A stretch of DNA of 64,000 nt, from positions 18,077,911 to 18,141,910 of the forward strand of contig CM056578.1 of NCBI GenBank assembly GCA_029721435.1. Direction: 5' to 3'. Source of the stretch: Gymnothorax reevesii (Eukaryota > Chordata > Actinopteri > Anguilliformes > Muraenidae). Below are positions 24,305 to 35,928 of the stretch, one piece after another (the stretch's first letter is position 1; each line of letters starts with the position of its first letter). A program made the translations under genes and the position numbers. The notes beneath the pieces are model-generated. The model had not been told where the DNA came from, ran no database searches, and saw nothing but the letters and a program-made list of their open reading frames with translations.

Positions 24305-24898
24305 CTACAGGGGGCCGCCAAGCTGTCACGGAATTACAGTCCCATTACATTTTGGGTTGTAACTCTACAACTAAATAAGATAAAATCAAGTATGATATGT
24401 CATATTGAAGGTATTAACTTGTTCTTTAATATCATAAAGTGAAAATATATTTTGAGAAATTTTCATAGAACAAACAAGCAAAAACTACTCAGTCACAGAA
24501 TTACACAAAATTGACGTGGTTTGACGTTGTGTTTAACTATCCAGAAAGTGATGTTCCTATCATAGTTATGAAACGTTGATATTTAAGGTGTTTTTTGTTA
24601 ATACTGTAAGTTATAGAAACAAATATTGACTTTAACCCTGCTTTATGGCCAAAAAAATTCAATAAGTCAATGTCACGGAATTACAAAAGGCAAATTGTCA
24701 CGGAATGACAACAATAGTATTAATTAGTTTCAATGTATTTATTTCAATATATTATACATATATACATAATTATTTACATTTTTACAGTTTAGCAATATAT
24801 TACAATGAGTTTTCCACTTATAATGACCAATCATATTACATACTTCAAAATTTTTTTTTTAATCTCCATGTCACCTTTGGCTTGGCAGCCCCCTACAG
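24305..24898. mobile_element. hAT-like non-autonomous element with subterminal TGTCACGGAATTACA repeats
   Basis: Left end CTACAGGGGGCCGCCAAGC and the reverse complement of the right end, CTGTAGGGGGCTGCCAAGC, are near-identical inverted repeats starting at 24305 and ending at 24898. Inside, the 15-mer TGTCACGGAATTACA occurs at 24324-24338 and 24671-24685, with variants at 24491-24505 and 24696-24710. Subterminal repeats of this kind bind the transposase in hAT elements. No transposase is encoded. A clear 8-bp target-site duplication was not found. Confidence 0.6.
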
Positions 24899-25465
24899 GA
24901 TCTCAAAAATAAAAGCTATTTTTGAAGCCTGTGGCTTTTTATGTAACTTTGCTAGCACACGTTTTCTGCAATGGAAAACACGCACTTTTGCTGATCTTTA
25001 CAGAAGCTGCCTTTGTTAAGTCTATCTACTAGAGGCTGAGAGTACGTGGTTATCACACCGCTTCTTGCATTCTATGAAGTGCTACAATTCTGTTTGGTGC
25101 CACTAGATGGCAGGGAAGTGTCTGACTTTAAATTGTAATCGCATGGTTGGCGTAACAGCCCAGGGCCTGGATTCGATGAGCGCACTCTGCAAACAAGACT
25201 CAAGACTAGAACTGTATGTACCGAAGTTCTTGATTTTTTTTTTTTCACATTTTTCTGCTTTCCGATCTTTTTTTTTTTTTTGTGCCATACATCAGAGGAA
25301 ATGAGAAGGAAAAGAATTAGGAGATTGGTATTTTATCAACAAGAGATGGAGCAGAAAATGCACAGAAGCCAGGCAATCAAACAGGGCAGTTGGCGAGCAT
25401 TACCAGGAGTTTCAGAATCCATGGTCATGCCTTGATACTTCCATTATAAATATAGAATCATAAGA

Positions 25466-26456
25466 TGCAGTGTCCCATACCATATGCGATAATGCATCCC
25501 CATACCATCAGAGATGCTGGCTTTTGAACTGAACGCTGGTAACAGGAGGGGGTGGCCTTTCTCCTCTTTAGCCCGGAGGACACAACGCCCACGATTTCGA
25601 ACAAGAATGTCAAATTTGGACTCGTCTTACTTCAGTACACTTTGCTACAGTCCATTTTAAATGAGCCTTGGCCCACAGAACACAGCGGCGCTTCTGGATC
25701 ATTCTCAACAATGGCTTCCTTTTTGCGTGAGAGTTTTAGGCGGCATCTGTGCATGGCACGGTGGACTGTATTTACAGACAGTGGTTTCTTGAATTATTCC
25801 TGGTCCCATTTAGTAATGTCAATGACAATATCATGCTGGTGAGTGATGCAGTGGTGTCTGAGGGCCCGAAGATCACAAGTATCCAGTAAAGGTCTTTGGC
25901 CTTGTCCCTTACGCACAGAGATTTCTCCATTTTCTCTGAATCTTTTGATGATGTTATGCACTGTCGATGATGAGACCATCAAAGCCTTTGCAATCTGACA
26001 CTGAGGAACATTGTTTTTCAAGTATTCCACAATTTATTTTTATTTAATTTTTTTTTTACGCAAGCCTTCACAGGTTGGAGAGCCTCAGGCCATCTTTACT
26101 TCTGAGACTCAGCCTCTCTAAGACATCGCTTTTATAGCTAATCATGTTACACACCTGATGCAAGTTAACTTAATTACTTGCTAAATGTTCTTTCAGCTGA
26201 TTCTCTTATACAGGTATATTAATTTCTTTTTCAGCCTTTTTTTTTTGCCTGTGTCCCAACTTTTTTGAGACCTGTTGTAGCCAAAAAATTTGAAAAGTTC
26301 ATTTTCTGGATTAAAATGAAAAATGTCTCATAACATTTCAAATGTTGAAACTGTATGTTCTATTGTAAATAATATTGGTTTGTGATCTGAAAGTCATTGC
26401 ATTTAGATTTTATTCACAATTTGCACTTTGTCCCAACTATTTTGGAATTGGGATTG
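25466..26456 (-). mobile_element. Truncated Tc1/mariner transposon
   Basis: Minus-strand orientation. The intact end at 26456 reads GGAATTGGGATTG followed by the target TA (26457-26458). An N-terminal transposase piece (26030-25794) contains the helix-turn-helix CQIAKALMVSSSTVHNIIKR and the GQGQRPLLD linker. The element then runs with frameshifts through a region whose reverse complement contains GATGGTATGGGGATGCATTA and stops abruptly near 25466, so the C-terminal catalytic part and the other terminal repeat are missing. Same family as 58297-59703. Confidence 0.85.
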
Positions 26457-27189
26457 TACATTAGAGCTACATTAGCGAGTATGAAAATTATTTGGCACAG
26501 AAGGAATCGTGGCGAGGAGATGAGCCTGGAATAAAAAAGTAGATCAAAATGAGATCTTTCATATCCCATGACTTGATTTGATCATCAGCCAATCCCATGA
26601 GGTAATATGACCCCTTGAAGTTTTCCTAACGTGCACTTTTTAAAGTTTTCTCTGACGAATTACCAAAAAAAAAAAAAAATCTCATGACGCATCCATGATT
26701 CCAATATTTGTTTTGTTTTTTACTACACTACATCATACTTATTAAGTCAGTGCAGTGTTGCTATTGAAACTTCTATACAGTCATATGAAAAAGTTTGGGC
26801 ACCCCTGATCATTTTCAAGATTTTCCTTTATAAGTCATTGGTTGTTCGGATCAGCAATTTCAGTTAAATATATCATATAGCAGACAAACACAGTGATATT
26901 TGAGAAGATCAATGAAGTTCATTGGATTTACAGAAAGTGCAATAATTACTTAAACAAAAGTAGGCAGGTGCATAAATTTGGGCACCCTTGTTGTGTTATT
27001 GATTTGAATACCTTTAGCACTAATTATTGGAACACAAAATTTGTTTGGTAAGCTCATTGACCCTTGACCTACACACACAGGTGAAGCCAATCATGAGAAA
27101 GGGTATTTAAGGTGGCCAGTGGCAAGTTGTTCTCCTCTTTGCATCTTCTCTGGAGAGTGGAAACACGGGAGCCTCAAAACAACTGTCAA

Positions 27190-28220
27190 ATGACCTGAAA
27201 ACAAAGATTGTTCAACATCATGGTTTAGGGGAAGGATACAAAAAGCAAGATCAGAGATTTCAGCTGTCAGTTTCCACTGTGAGGAACATGGTGAGTAAAT
27301 GGAGGACCACAGGCGCAGTTCTAGTTAAGGCCCGGAGTGGCAGGCCAAGAAAAATCTCATAAGCAGAGGCGAAGGATGGTGAGAACAGTCAAACTCAACC
27401 CACAGACCAGCTCCAAAGACTCAGCCCACAGACCAGCTCCAAAGACTCAACCCACTGACCAGCTCCAAAGGCCTACAACATGATCTAGCTGCAGATGGTG
27501 TCACTGTGCATCGTTCAACTATTCAGCGCACTTTGCACAAGGAGATGCTGTATGGGCGAGTAATGCGGCAGAAGCCTTTTCTGCGCACATGTCACAAACA
27601 GAGTTGCTTCAGGTATGCTAAAGCACATTTGGACAAGCCAGCTTCATTTTGGAATAAGGTGCTGTGGACTGATGAAACTAAAATTGAGTTATTTGGACAT
27701 AACAAGGGGTGGTATGCATGGCAGAAGAACACAGAATTCCAAGACAAACACTTGCTACCCACAGTAAACTTTGGTGGTTCCATCATGCTGCGGGGCTGTG
27801 TGGCCAGTGCAGGTACTGGCAATCTTGTTAAAGTTGAAGGTCGCATGAATTCCAGTCAGTATCAGCAGATTCTTGCGAACAATGTTCAAGAATCAGTGAC
27901 AAAGTTGAAGTTGCGCCGGGGCTGGATACTTCAAGACAACGACCCTTTAACACTGCTCAAATTCTACTAAGGCATTCATGCAGAGGAACAAGTACAACGT
28001 TCTGGAATGGCCATCTCAGTCCCCAGACCTGAATATTATTGAAAATCTGTGGTGTGATTTAAAGAGGGCTGTCCATGCTCGGAAACTATCAAACCTGACT
28101 GAACTGGAGATGTTTTGTAAAGGAGAATGGTCAGAAACCCCTTCAGCCAGAATCCAGACCCTCATTAGAAGCTATAGGAAGCGTTTGGAGGCTTATTTCT
28201 GCAAAAGGAGGATTTACTAA
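27190..28220 (+). pseudogene. Tc1-like transposase, broken
   Basis: The N-terminal part (from about 27190) is out of frame with stops. 27506-27970 carries the IQRTL-type helix-turn-helix end and the first catalytic Asp in WTDETKIELFG, then the second in QDNDP, after which a deletion and frameshift replace the usual sequence. 27978-28220 carries SPDLNIIENLW with the third acidic residue, and the normal C-terminus. At 27397-27471 a 26-bp unit is present about three times, which also shifts the frame. It is a dead copy. Confidence 0.88.
27397..27471. repeat. 26-bp tandem repeat, three copies, inside the Tc1-like transposase
   Basis: The unit CACAGACCAGCTCCAAAGAC recurs with a few changes three times in a row. 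Two extra 26-bp units add 52 nt, which is not a multiple of three. Confidence 0.85.
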
Positions 28221-28454
28221 ATATTGATGTAATTTTTCTGTAAGGGTGCCCAAATTTATGCACATGCCTACTTCTGTTTAAGTAATTATTGCACACTTTC
28301 TGTAAACCCAATAAACTTCATTTATCTTCTCATATCACTGTGTTTGTCTGCTATATGATATATTTAACTGAAATTGCTGATCCGAACAACCAATGATTTA
28401 TAAATGAAAATCTTAAATGATCAGGGGTCCCCAAACTTTTTCAAATGACTGTAG

Positions 28455-29040
28455 TTCCCATGATATTGAAGCTTGAGGTTGGTTACAAAACAAATCACCT
28501 TGAATATCCAGATTTTGTCTTAAGATTGAGACACAGAATGGGCATACAGTTGATTTAACTTCAGTTTTTAACAGTGCTCCAATATGCCTTTCAGCTCTGA
28601 AAACCTCATTTAGCTATCTGTAATACACATTAAGTTATGAGGGCATAGAAATGTTAGAAAAAAGACCTGAGAAATTTGAACCTTCTCTTGTGTACTTTTA
28701 GAGCCTGTAATTAAAGTATTCACGAGTAGAGTAAAATTTGGCAAGGATTTATTAAATGTACTGAAATCGTTATACTATAAAAATCAGCTGTTTCCAAGGG
28801 GGTCAGGAGCTAACTTCTTTCAGATTTAGATGATTTTATATCCAATGACCCAATGGAATTCCTTCTGTGCTGACCACTGCTTGATGGAAGCAATTAATCC
28901 AGCCCTACAGAGATCTGACTCCTCTGATAGGCCTTTTCGACTAACAGACGTTTTGGCAGCCTTTTTTTTTTAGACAGCTGATTCAAAAAATAGGTTTAAT
29001 TAATTTCAATAAAGCAATGCCTACTTGTGGCGTTCTAGCA
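28455..29040. other. Non-coding sequence, nothing recognised
   Basis: A/T-rich with no repeat ends, RNA gene or credible exon visible. Confidence 0.4.
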
Positions 29041-29045
29041 GCTAG

Positions 29046-29260
29046 AATTCTAAGCTGGTTTAAGATGGTCTAAGCTGTGTTCTTAACTGGTCATCACTGG
29101 TGTAGCTGGTCTCTGTACCTTGATGAAGGTAGTCAAAGCTGGTTAAGCTGGTGTTTTCAGCTGGTGAAGGGCTGGTCGATCAACTAAAACTGTCCAAAAT
29201 ACAGCTTAAACCAGCTTGACCAGCCTAGGCTGGTCAAAGCTGGAATTTTCAGCGGGGGTA
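29046..29260. repeat. CTGG/CCAG-rich foldback repeat
   Basis: The left half is built of AAGCTGGT-type units and the right half of ACCAGCTT and GACCAGCC units, ending in TTTTCAGCGGGGG. This is the look of a common fish hAT-type MITE. It can fold on itself over most of its length. Confidence 0.65.
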
Positions 29261-29264
29261 TATT

Positions 29265-30220
29265 GCACTGTAACCTGAACGTTGCACTTTGCCATCACTT
29301 AAATTAAGCTTATCGATGGGTCTTTTCAAAATCAAACGTTGTCTTGTTGAATATTTTGAGAGTCACACCCATGGCTTGCTTCTCGGTCCTGTTGTCATCC
29401 GCCAATCTTGATGCTACTGACGCTTCCAGTCGGCTTTTAAGAGCAGCTGACTAAGAAAATCAGTCATGGGGCCCCAAAACATGGAAAGTGACATCTCACC
29501 GATTTTGATTAAACTTGGTGTATGAACAGTACTTGGCTAGTCAACAACTTTCCCCAAACATTTCAGCATAGCATTTAGTGGTTGCCATGGAAGCCAGTCT
29601 CGTATTTTTTAGCTCAAATGTGCCTGTAAGCCAGCAATAAATAAGAGCAAATTTGGCATTTTTGAGGGCAGAACAATTGTCATAAAAGTGCAGTTCAAAA
29701 AAAGTTTTTTCTACTTGAGCATGAAGCAGCACAATTGAACTGGCAAAGTTCAAATTTTGGTGTTCAAGTCAATAGTATTTTAATTCAGATTTTTTTTTTT
29801 TTTTGAAAGACCTGAAATGGCTTCGCGAAAATGATCAAAAAATAAGCTCCACTAACATGTATTTTGTGAGTGAGCAGACTGGATCTGTGAGCTAATATTC
29901 TCACAATGTACCAAGAATCGTATCTTACCTGTCATAACATTTGCTCGCATCGCATGTATAATGTGCCTGGAAGAGCTCAAACATTCCGAATTTCATCCAT
30001 TTCCAGCCTGCTCAGCAGGCGATTATCCCGTGCAAACGGTTTTAACATCGTTTTAATGGAGTGTGTTTGAGAGTTGCCTATTCAGGCATGTGAATTAAAT
30101 ATTTAATTGAATTTATTATTCCCCAGAAGTACTTGAGTACAGAGTAGCTGGAACTGCGCATTTTCCTCATCTTCAATTTTTTTTTTCACCTGGTTTCACT
30201 GACTTATTCCCATGTGCAAC
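29265..30220. other. Non-coding sequence, nothing recognised
   Basis: No exon or repeat with visible ends. Only homopolymer T/A tracts stand out, near 29790-29804 and 30175. Confidence 0.4.
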
Positions 30221-30228
30221 ACCAAAGT

Positions 30229-30470
30229 AGATTTTCGTCACAGAAATGACCCATTGACATGGAGTCTTTGATTATCATCTGCATGACAAACTTAGTAATA
30301 TATTACTGTTACTGAGAGAAACATATTTTGTGATTCTCGTGATTTTTTTGTATATCTAAGACTTGAGGTTAGGGTGTGTGATATTATGTCACTTCCAAGA
30401 TATATTTTCACTGCAGAAATGACCCACTGACATTGAGCCTTTCATAATCATCTGTGTGGCAAACCTTAAA
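30229..30470. repeat. Two-copy ~173-bp tandem duplication
   Basis: Blocks with CAGAAATGACCCA followed by TTGACAT(G)GAG and ATCATCTG..TG.CAAAC recur near 30240 and 30413, about 173 bases apart. It precedes the longer array at 30.7-31.7 kb and has a similar period. Confidence 0.65.
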
Positions 30471-30699
30471 CACAAATCCTGGCAGTGCTCATATTATGAC
30501 ATAGTGACTGTAGTGACATTTACACCTCAAAGAAAACATTTAACACTTGCTGCTTGGACTGTAGTGAGTCTGAATAAATTTCGGTGTAATTGTTTCTTAT
30601 TTTATGAAAAAGGAAAGGACAATGGAGTCTGTGAATATTAACATGGTCTACATGGGCTGCCCTGTAGTATATATTATTTATATATTCGTGAATGATAAC

Positions 30700-31680
30700 A
30701 TCATGGACTATTAGCATGGACCACAATGGTCACTCCTTGAATCTGATTGTTCACATTTTCACTCGCATTTTCTGAGCACTTTTTGAAAATGGGGATAAGT
30801 GTGTGTGAATGTATTGGTAGTTAATATGAAAAGCAATAACTTTTAAAGATATTCCCATGGTTCACTCGAGTCACTCTACAAAATTACGTCATATGATGAC
30901 AGAGTGAATGGATGATCTGCAGATGTGCAGGGTTCTGATCAATTTTACCATTTGAACAACAACTGTTTCATGAAAGTAGGGCCACATTGGTGGGAAAAGT
31001 ATTGACACTTAAAAGAAATGAATGCGGTCCACACAGGTCGCTCTTTGATCGTCAGATGATGACAGGGTCTATGGATGACTTGCAGATGTGCAGGGGTCAG
31101 ATGAATATCCCCATTTTCACTTGATTTTCATTTTTTCAAAATAGGGCCACATTCGAGTGGAACATACTGGCACATAGAATGTAAAACAACACCTTTTAGC
31201 TGTATTTACTTGATTTACAGGGGACACTCTTTGAATGTCATATGATGACAGGGTCTGTGGATGATCTGCAAAAGTGCAGGGGTCTGAGGAATTCCGCCGT
31301 TTTAACTCAATTCTTTAAAATAGGCTCACCGTTGTGTGAAACTCGCTGGCACTGAAAATGTAAGAAACATTTTTTTTTATTGAATTAGCATGGTCCACAG
31401 GGGTCACTCTTGAAATGTAATATGATGGTAGGGTCTTTGGATGATCTGCAGATGTGCAGGGATCTGATGAATTTCCCTGTTCTCGCTCAATTTCCTGTTT
31501 CTTCAAAATAGGCTCACATTTGTGTGGAACATATTGGCACATGAAATAAAAATCAACGATTTTTTTTAGATATTCAGATGGTCTAAAGGAGTGTCTCATT
31601 ACATCTATTGACTGGGTCTGTGGATTGTCTGCAGATACAAGGGGAGCGTGTCAATTTCACTGTTGTCACACATTCTTGCT
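30700..31680. repeat. Degenerate ~180-bp tandem array, about five units
   Basis: Each unit carries GATGACAGGGTCT, then GATCTGCAGATGTGCAGGG, then AAAATAGG.(C/G)CACAT and a GGTCCACAGGGGTCACTCTT-type block. The GATCTGCAGA landmark occurs near 30914, 31078, 31261, 31441 and 31628, giving spacings of about 165-187 bases. A more eroded unit precedes the first. There is no reading frame across units; it looks like a small decayed satellite. Confidence 0.8.
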
Positions 31681-31689
31681 ATATCTAAA

Positions 31690-32500
31690 AATCTGCTCAA
31701 ACTGTATTGTTCACAGATTTACCCAGCATAAGATGCAAGCAGATTTTATTCAATGAATCTGAAGCTGAGATGTCCCCCTTTAATATCTATGTAATGAAAA
31801 CAGCCAATCACGGTCTGCTCACTGACAGGACACCAAGCAATGTTGCCAATATTTTGTATTTTTCCCATTTCTAAAAAGTGTATAAACTTGCTGACACAAA
31901 AGACACAACCATGCATTACAGTTGCAATGTACCTATAAATGTTACACATGTACGAAAGCAGTGGAATTTGGCCGTTTTATTGATGTATATTTTTCAAATG
32001 TGGCTTAATACTATCATTCTCTATCCTACTGTGATACAAATGACTCAAATTTGACCACATTGAGAGGCCACACTGGCTGAATTTAGCCCTATTTTAACAG
32101 AGCCCGTTTCCATGTCAACCAAAATTAATATTGTTGAAACAACTGCTGTATTTGCAATTTTTCATCATAATAAGCATGTGTGAAAAGTTTTATTAAGATC
32201 TGCCGAAACATAGGCGTGGTTTGGGCGTTACGCCAGTTAAACTAATCAGTGTGCCAGGTGCCATTGCCTTTAGGAGCTGGCTGCTCTATCCCAAATCCTC
32301 AAACCGAAACCCGTGATGAAAGAGGAAGGTCGCCTCGTTTCTCCGATGATGAAGTTTAATTGCTCATGCATGAGGTCAAATCCAGACTGGGGAGGATCTG
32401 TTTTTGTAAAGTTAATCATGAACTGTGTTATTTTATTATTATTATTTTTTGACCTTGACATATTGTTTAATGTTTGCTATGTAATTAAAAAAAAAAAAAA
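31690..32500. other. Non-coding sequence, nothing recognised
   Basis: No credible exon; ends in an A tract just before the solo LTR at 32506. Confidence 0.4.
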
Positions 32501-32505
32501 ACATC

Positions 32506-32984
32506 TGTAATGTTGGGGGGGGGGGGAGCCACTAGATGGCAGTATTGACTTTTTTTTTGTTGAGCCCAGTCTGGAGGTAGGTTTTGGGCATGTCCTGGGC
32601 ATGGCTCAGAGGGGAAAGTCCCAGAGAATTGAAAAAACTCTGGAGGGTGGGAGGGGGCTGGAAAAGATTATATAAGGAGAAAAACATAGCTGAGAGAGTA
32701 AAGTAGTAGGAGAAATTGCAAGGATACATTTGACCAGACCTGTCACTCTTTTCAAGACCTGTGAAGCTTTTTGTGGATTTTTGCCTTTGATGGAGCATTT
32801 TCCTGTCCCAGGACATCGCAAAATAGCAACCCCCATCTCACTTACCAAAGGAACTGCAACTCTCATTTTTTTGAAATATTTTAATCTTGGTCAGTGCTTT
32901 GTTTTATTAAATCTGTTTAAGTTTAAAAATTTTGCCTGTCATCCCTTGCTGTCCAATAGGTCAGAACAAATTGGGGCCAAAACA
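32506..32984 (+). mobile_element. Solo LTR, 479 bp, copy 1
   Basis: Begins TGTAATG and ends CAAAACA (TG...CA), with the 4-bp target duplication CATC at 32502-32505 and 32985-32988. A TATA box (ATTATATAAGG near 32668) and an ATTAAA-type signal with T-rich tail (near 32908) give the plus orientation. No internal retroelement sequence adjoins it, so it is a recombined solo LTR. Copy 2 is at 63321-63799, inverted and of identical length. Confidence 0.85.
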
Positions 32985-33600
32985 CATCAAGCCTAGGCCT
33001 TTTGTGATGGAAACTTCAAAAAAAAAGAAGAAAATGAAATGAAAGAAAGAAAAATGAAGCATAGAACAAAATCCCATTTTAGAAAAATAAAATTAGGTCT
33101 ATGCACCGGCACTTGGCGACGTAACTTTTTTCCAGCGAGAGCGGCATTTCAGAACTCCTCAGCGAATGAAGGTAATTCTGGTGACAAGTAGGGTAGAACT
33201 GGTATGAAAGTAACATTTTTCACATGGACGTCATTTTAAAAGATAATGATACAGACCAAAAAAAAAAAATTCAGAGCGGTTAATTACAAAAGTACTTTTG
33301 TGTGTGCTCTATCAACATCAGGTGCTAAATCATCCCTGTATTAATTGACTTCGGGATAGTTTGACATCGAACGGAAGTTGCACATTGCTACTTTCGACCC
33401 ATCCAGTCAGGATGAAAGTAATGCACTGGCAGGGCTAAAGTAATATTAAATTTACTGGAATTTTTAAAAATTTCTGTCGTTAAAACAGAAGCAAAAACAG
33501 CCAGACATTTGTTTAAAACATTTTAATTGGCTTCAAATGTTTCAAAAGTAAACGTGAACATGTTTAATGTGCAATTGGTCTATTTATAAAAATGATTCCT

Positions 33601-33701
33601 GATAGCAAACACCTCCGCTCCGGATCTGCCCCGGTTCTGTGCCGACTCCAGCTGCTCCGGCTCAGAGCCGGGGCAGATCCAGAGCGGAGGAGGTTGCTAT
33701 A
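33601..33701. repeat. GC-rich hairpin element, copy A
   Basis: GATAGCAAACACCTCCGCTC at the left faces GAGCGGAGGAGGTTGCTAT at the right, with CCGGCTCAGAGCCGG near the centre. It starts 11 bases beyond the transposase stop codon. A near-identical element is at 35496-35587. Confidence 0.85.
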
Positions 33702-33711
33702 TGGGATGAAA

Positions 33712-35928
33712 TTACTCATCACAGTTGTGACAGATAAAATGAGCTGCACCCTCAGTGCATGCCTCATGCGACCACAGCAGACAAAAGATGCACCGCACCC
33801 ACACTTCTCCAGGCAAAGATGAAGCAAATGTCTCCCCACAAACAAGACATTCCTCATCACTGCCCTGAGAAACTGTAATTGCAGAGTGTCCACTAAGCCT
33901 CTTTTCTTTAGACAATTTAAAGAGGACTGTTTTTTCTGGCCCCTCCAAAGCAGCTTTCACTGGGGTGTCGGGTAGTATTGCTGTTGACCTGCAACATTCA
34001 ATGAGATTATAGTCAGAATAAGCTTGTTTTTATACAAGCAAGAAAATCAAGATGAGTTAAAAATGACACTCTGCTCACCTCTTTCTGCCTCTTCTTTCAT
34101 TTTCTCTCCTCGAGCCAGCCTTTGGATATGGGCGAACCTTTTCTGGGCTGAACCTCTGTATTGGCGGCCACTAGATGTTCCTGGAACCACTAGCATACCT
34201 AGATAGATAATATAAAAAAAATGCTTTGCAAGGCTCAACATGCACATTTAAAGACACACACAGACACAAACTCTCACCATCTACAGAAATGGCAGACTCA
34301 TGGGGATGCAGCTCAAATGGGCTCTGGTTAGGTTGGTGTCTCAAGGGAGCAGATGCTGGTGATGGAGCTGGCGCTGGTGATGAAGAGGGTGCTGGTGATG
34401 GAGCTGGCGCTGGTGATGGCGCGGGCCCTGGGGATGGAGCTGCTGTTGGTGCAGGACAGTCGGTCAAAAAAGCTGGATCAAAGTCTGTCTCAGTGAAAAT
34501 ATCTGGATTAAAGGGCCAGATACCGGTACACTTGAACCCAGATGAAATGCTGCTTGGTGTCGCAGCTTGAGGCAGAGCCTTAGCCACAAGACTTGAGATG
34601 TTGTAGATGGTCAAAGTTCTTCCAGGATTCATTCACATCCAATTGCCTGCTGCACTGTTAATGTAGTGCTTCGGAGGACCAAAAACGCTTCGTTCTGGCG
34701 GCTGCAGACGGTGGGAGCAGTGGGGTGGAAAAGACAGGAGTATAATGCCATGTGACTTGCAAAAGTCAGTCGCTACCACAGAGAGGTGGGATGGATGATT
34801 GTCTAAGAGTAGCAGCAACTTTGACTGCGGGGTCACGCGGATGTGTCTTGCAAAATGCTGTAAAAAGGCCAAAAAAATCTGTCCCCTCCATCCACCCCGA
34901 TCCATTGGCAGAACCAGTGCAGCCAGGGGGACCATCCCGGATGAAGTGGTCATGGAACTTCTTCCTTGGGAAATAAAGTAAGGAGGAATAAAGTTGCCTT
35001 GTGCGTTGGGAGCAAAGGCAGCAGTCACCAATGTCCCTCTTTCCCCAGAGGTCACAGCATCCATCTGGTGCTGCCCCTTGGTGGCAATGATTTTGTCTGG
35101 CACTTGAACCGTAGTGGTACCTGAAATAAGTGAAATGAATTATTGCTGTTGCAAATCATTGTTGCTTTTAAATTTATCTAAATATAAATTTTTACCTGTT
35201 TCATCCATGTTCCGGAAGTCCTTTGCCTCAAAATTATAGCGGGTGAGGACAGTCTTTAGGTTGTTAAAAAACGCTGTCACGTTGGATTTGTTGAAGCTGG
35301 TGGAATGGGACATGCTGGTGGTTTGAGGTTGACGGATGGACAGGGTTTTCTTGCGCTCGAGGAAGGAAGTGAGCCAATCCTTCCCTGCCATCTGGGTTTT
35401 CTCCCATGAACATGGAGTTTTGAGGCCAATATTTTCGGCCAGCTCATATGCAAACTTTCGCACCTAAAACAGCATAAAAAAAGAGGTTAGATCCCAGATA
35501 GCAAGCACCTCCGCTCTGGATCTGCCCCCGCTCCAGCTGATCCGGCTCAGAGCCGGGGCAGATCCAGAGCGGAGGTGCTTGCTATCTTAGGCAAATGGTG
35601 GTAGCGGTGTAGCTCTGTCTGCAGTGTTACTCCCACCTCTTTAGGACTCAGTCCAAAATGTATATCGGCTGCTCTCCTTACATATGTCTGCAGTCTCTTC
35701 TCCAGGTCTTCTGTGAAGACTTTGTTGTGAGCCCTGTACCCTGGGGCCCTGGTCTGCTGCCCTCTTACCTGTGCCCTTCCCTTGCAGTTCCTGAACAGGG
35801 TGACATGTCAAATGCCATGCACCTCTGCTGCCCTCCTTATACTATCACCTCTTCGGACATCAAAAAAGGCCCTTGCGTAAACCTCCAGGTCAACCTTTCT
35901 GGGTAGTTCTGACGCTAACTCTTGGCAT
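33712..35928 (-). pseudogene. Intron-containing Tigger/jerky-like transposase, mildly broken
   Basis: Exons in order: about 35928-35637 (N-terminal psq-type helix-turn-helix, DSIRRAAEVHG), 35463-~35197 (CENP-B/Tc5-type DNA-binding region, MAGKDWLTSFLER, to NMDETG), ~35120-~34285 (DDE_1 nuclease, LLLLDNHPSH, then IFTETDFDPAF and a Pro/Ala/Ser-rich repeat stretch), ~34191-34080 and ~33989-33712. The last exon ends in a PHD-like finger, with CLVCGE, WVRCIFCLLWSHEAC and FICHNC. Defects: a one-base frameshift near 35900, an in-frame TGA in the first exon, and a TGA at the WM-MNPG junction near 34630. The third catalytic position reads LQPPE where the family usually has LQPLD. The remainder is surprisingly well preserved. 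Exon 1 to 2 is separated by a 173-nt intron that contains a hairpin. Confidence 0.8.
35496..35587. repeat. GC-rich hairpin element, copy B, inside the transposase intron
   Basis: 33-nt arms at 35496-35528 and 35555-35587 are perfect reverse complements; they begin AGATAGCAAGCACCTCCGCT. The 26-nt loop carries CCGGCTCAGAGCC. Without it the host intron (35464-35636) would be about 81 nt. It is a palindromic MITE by form; it could also be a structural part of this transposon family. Confidence 0.88.

Larger units (their letters stand above)
26778..28451 (+). mobile_element. Tc1-like transposon with ~210-bp terminal inverted repeats
   Basis: Left end CAGTCATATGAAAAAGTTTG and right end reverse complement CAGTCATTTGAAAAAGTTTG are flanked by TA on both sides (26776-26777 and 28452-28453). 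The inverted repeats extend about 210 bp, through GTGCCCAAATTTATGCAC-type sequence. Size is 1,674 bp, normal for Tc1. The transposase gene is broken. Confidence 0.92.

Noticed and set aside
30700..31680. CRISPR-like or coding interpretation of the tandem array
   Set aside because: Units are ~180 bp and degenerate along their whole length, without short repeats and unique spacers, in a vertebrate genome.
34226..34570. Plus-strand frame with GAGDGAGAGD-type repeats
   Set aside because: It is the reverse strand of the Pro/Ala/Ser-rich stretch of the Tigger-like transposase.
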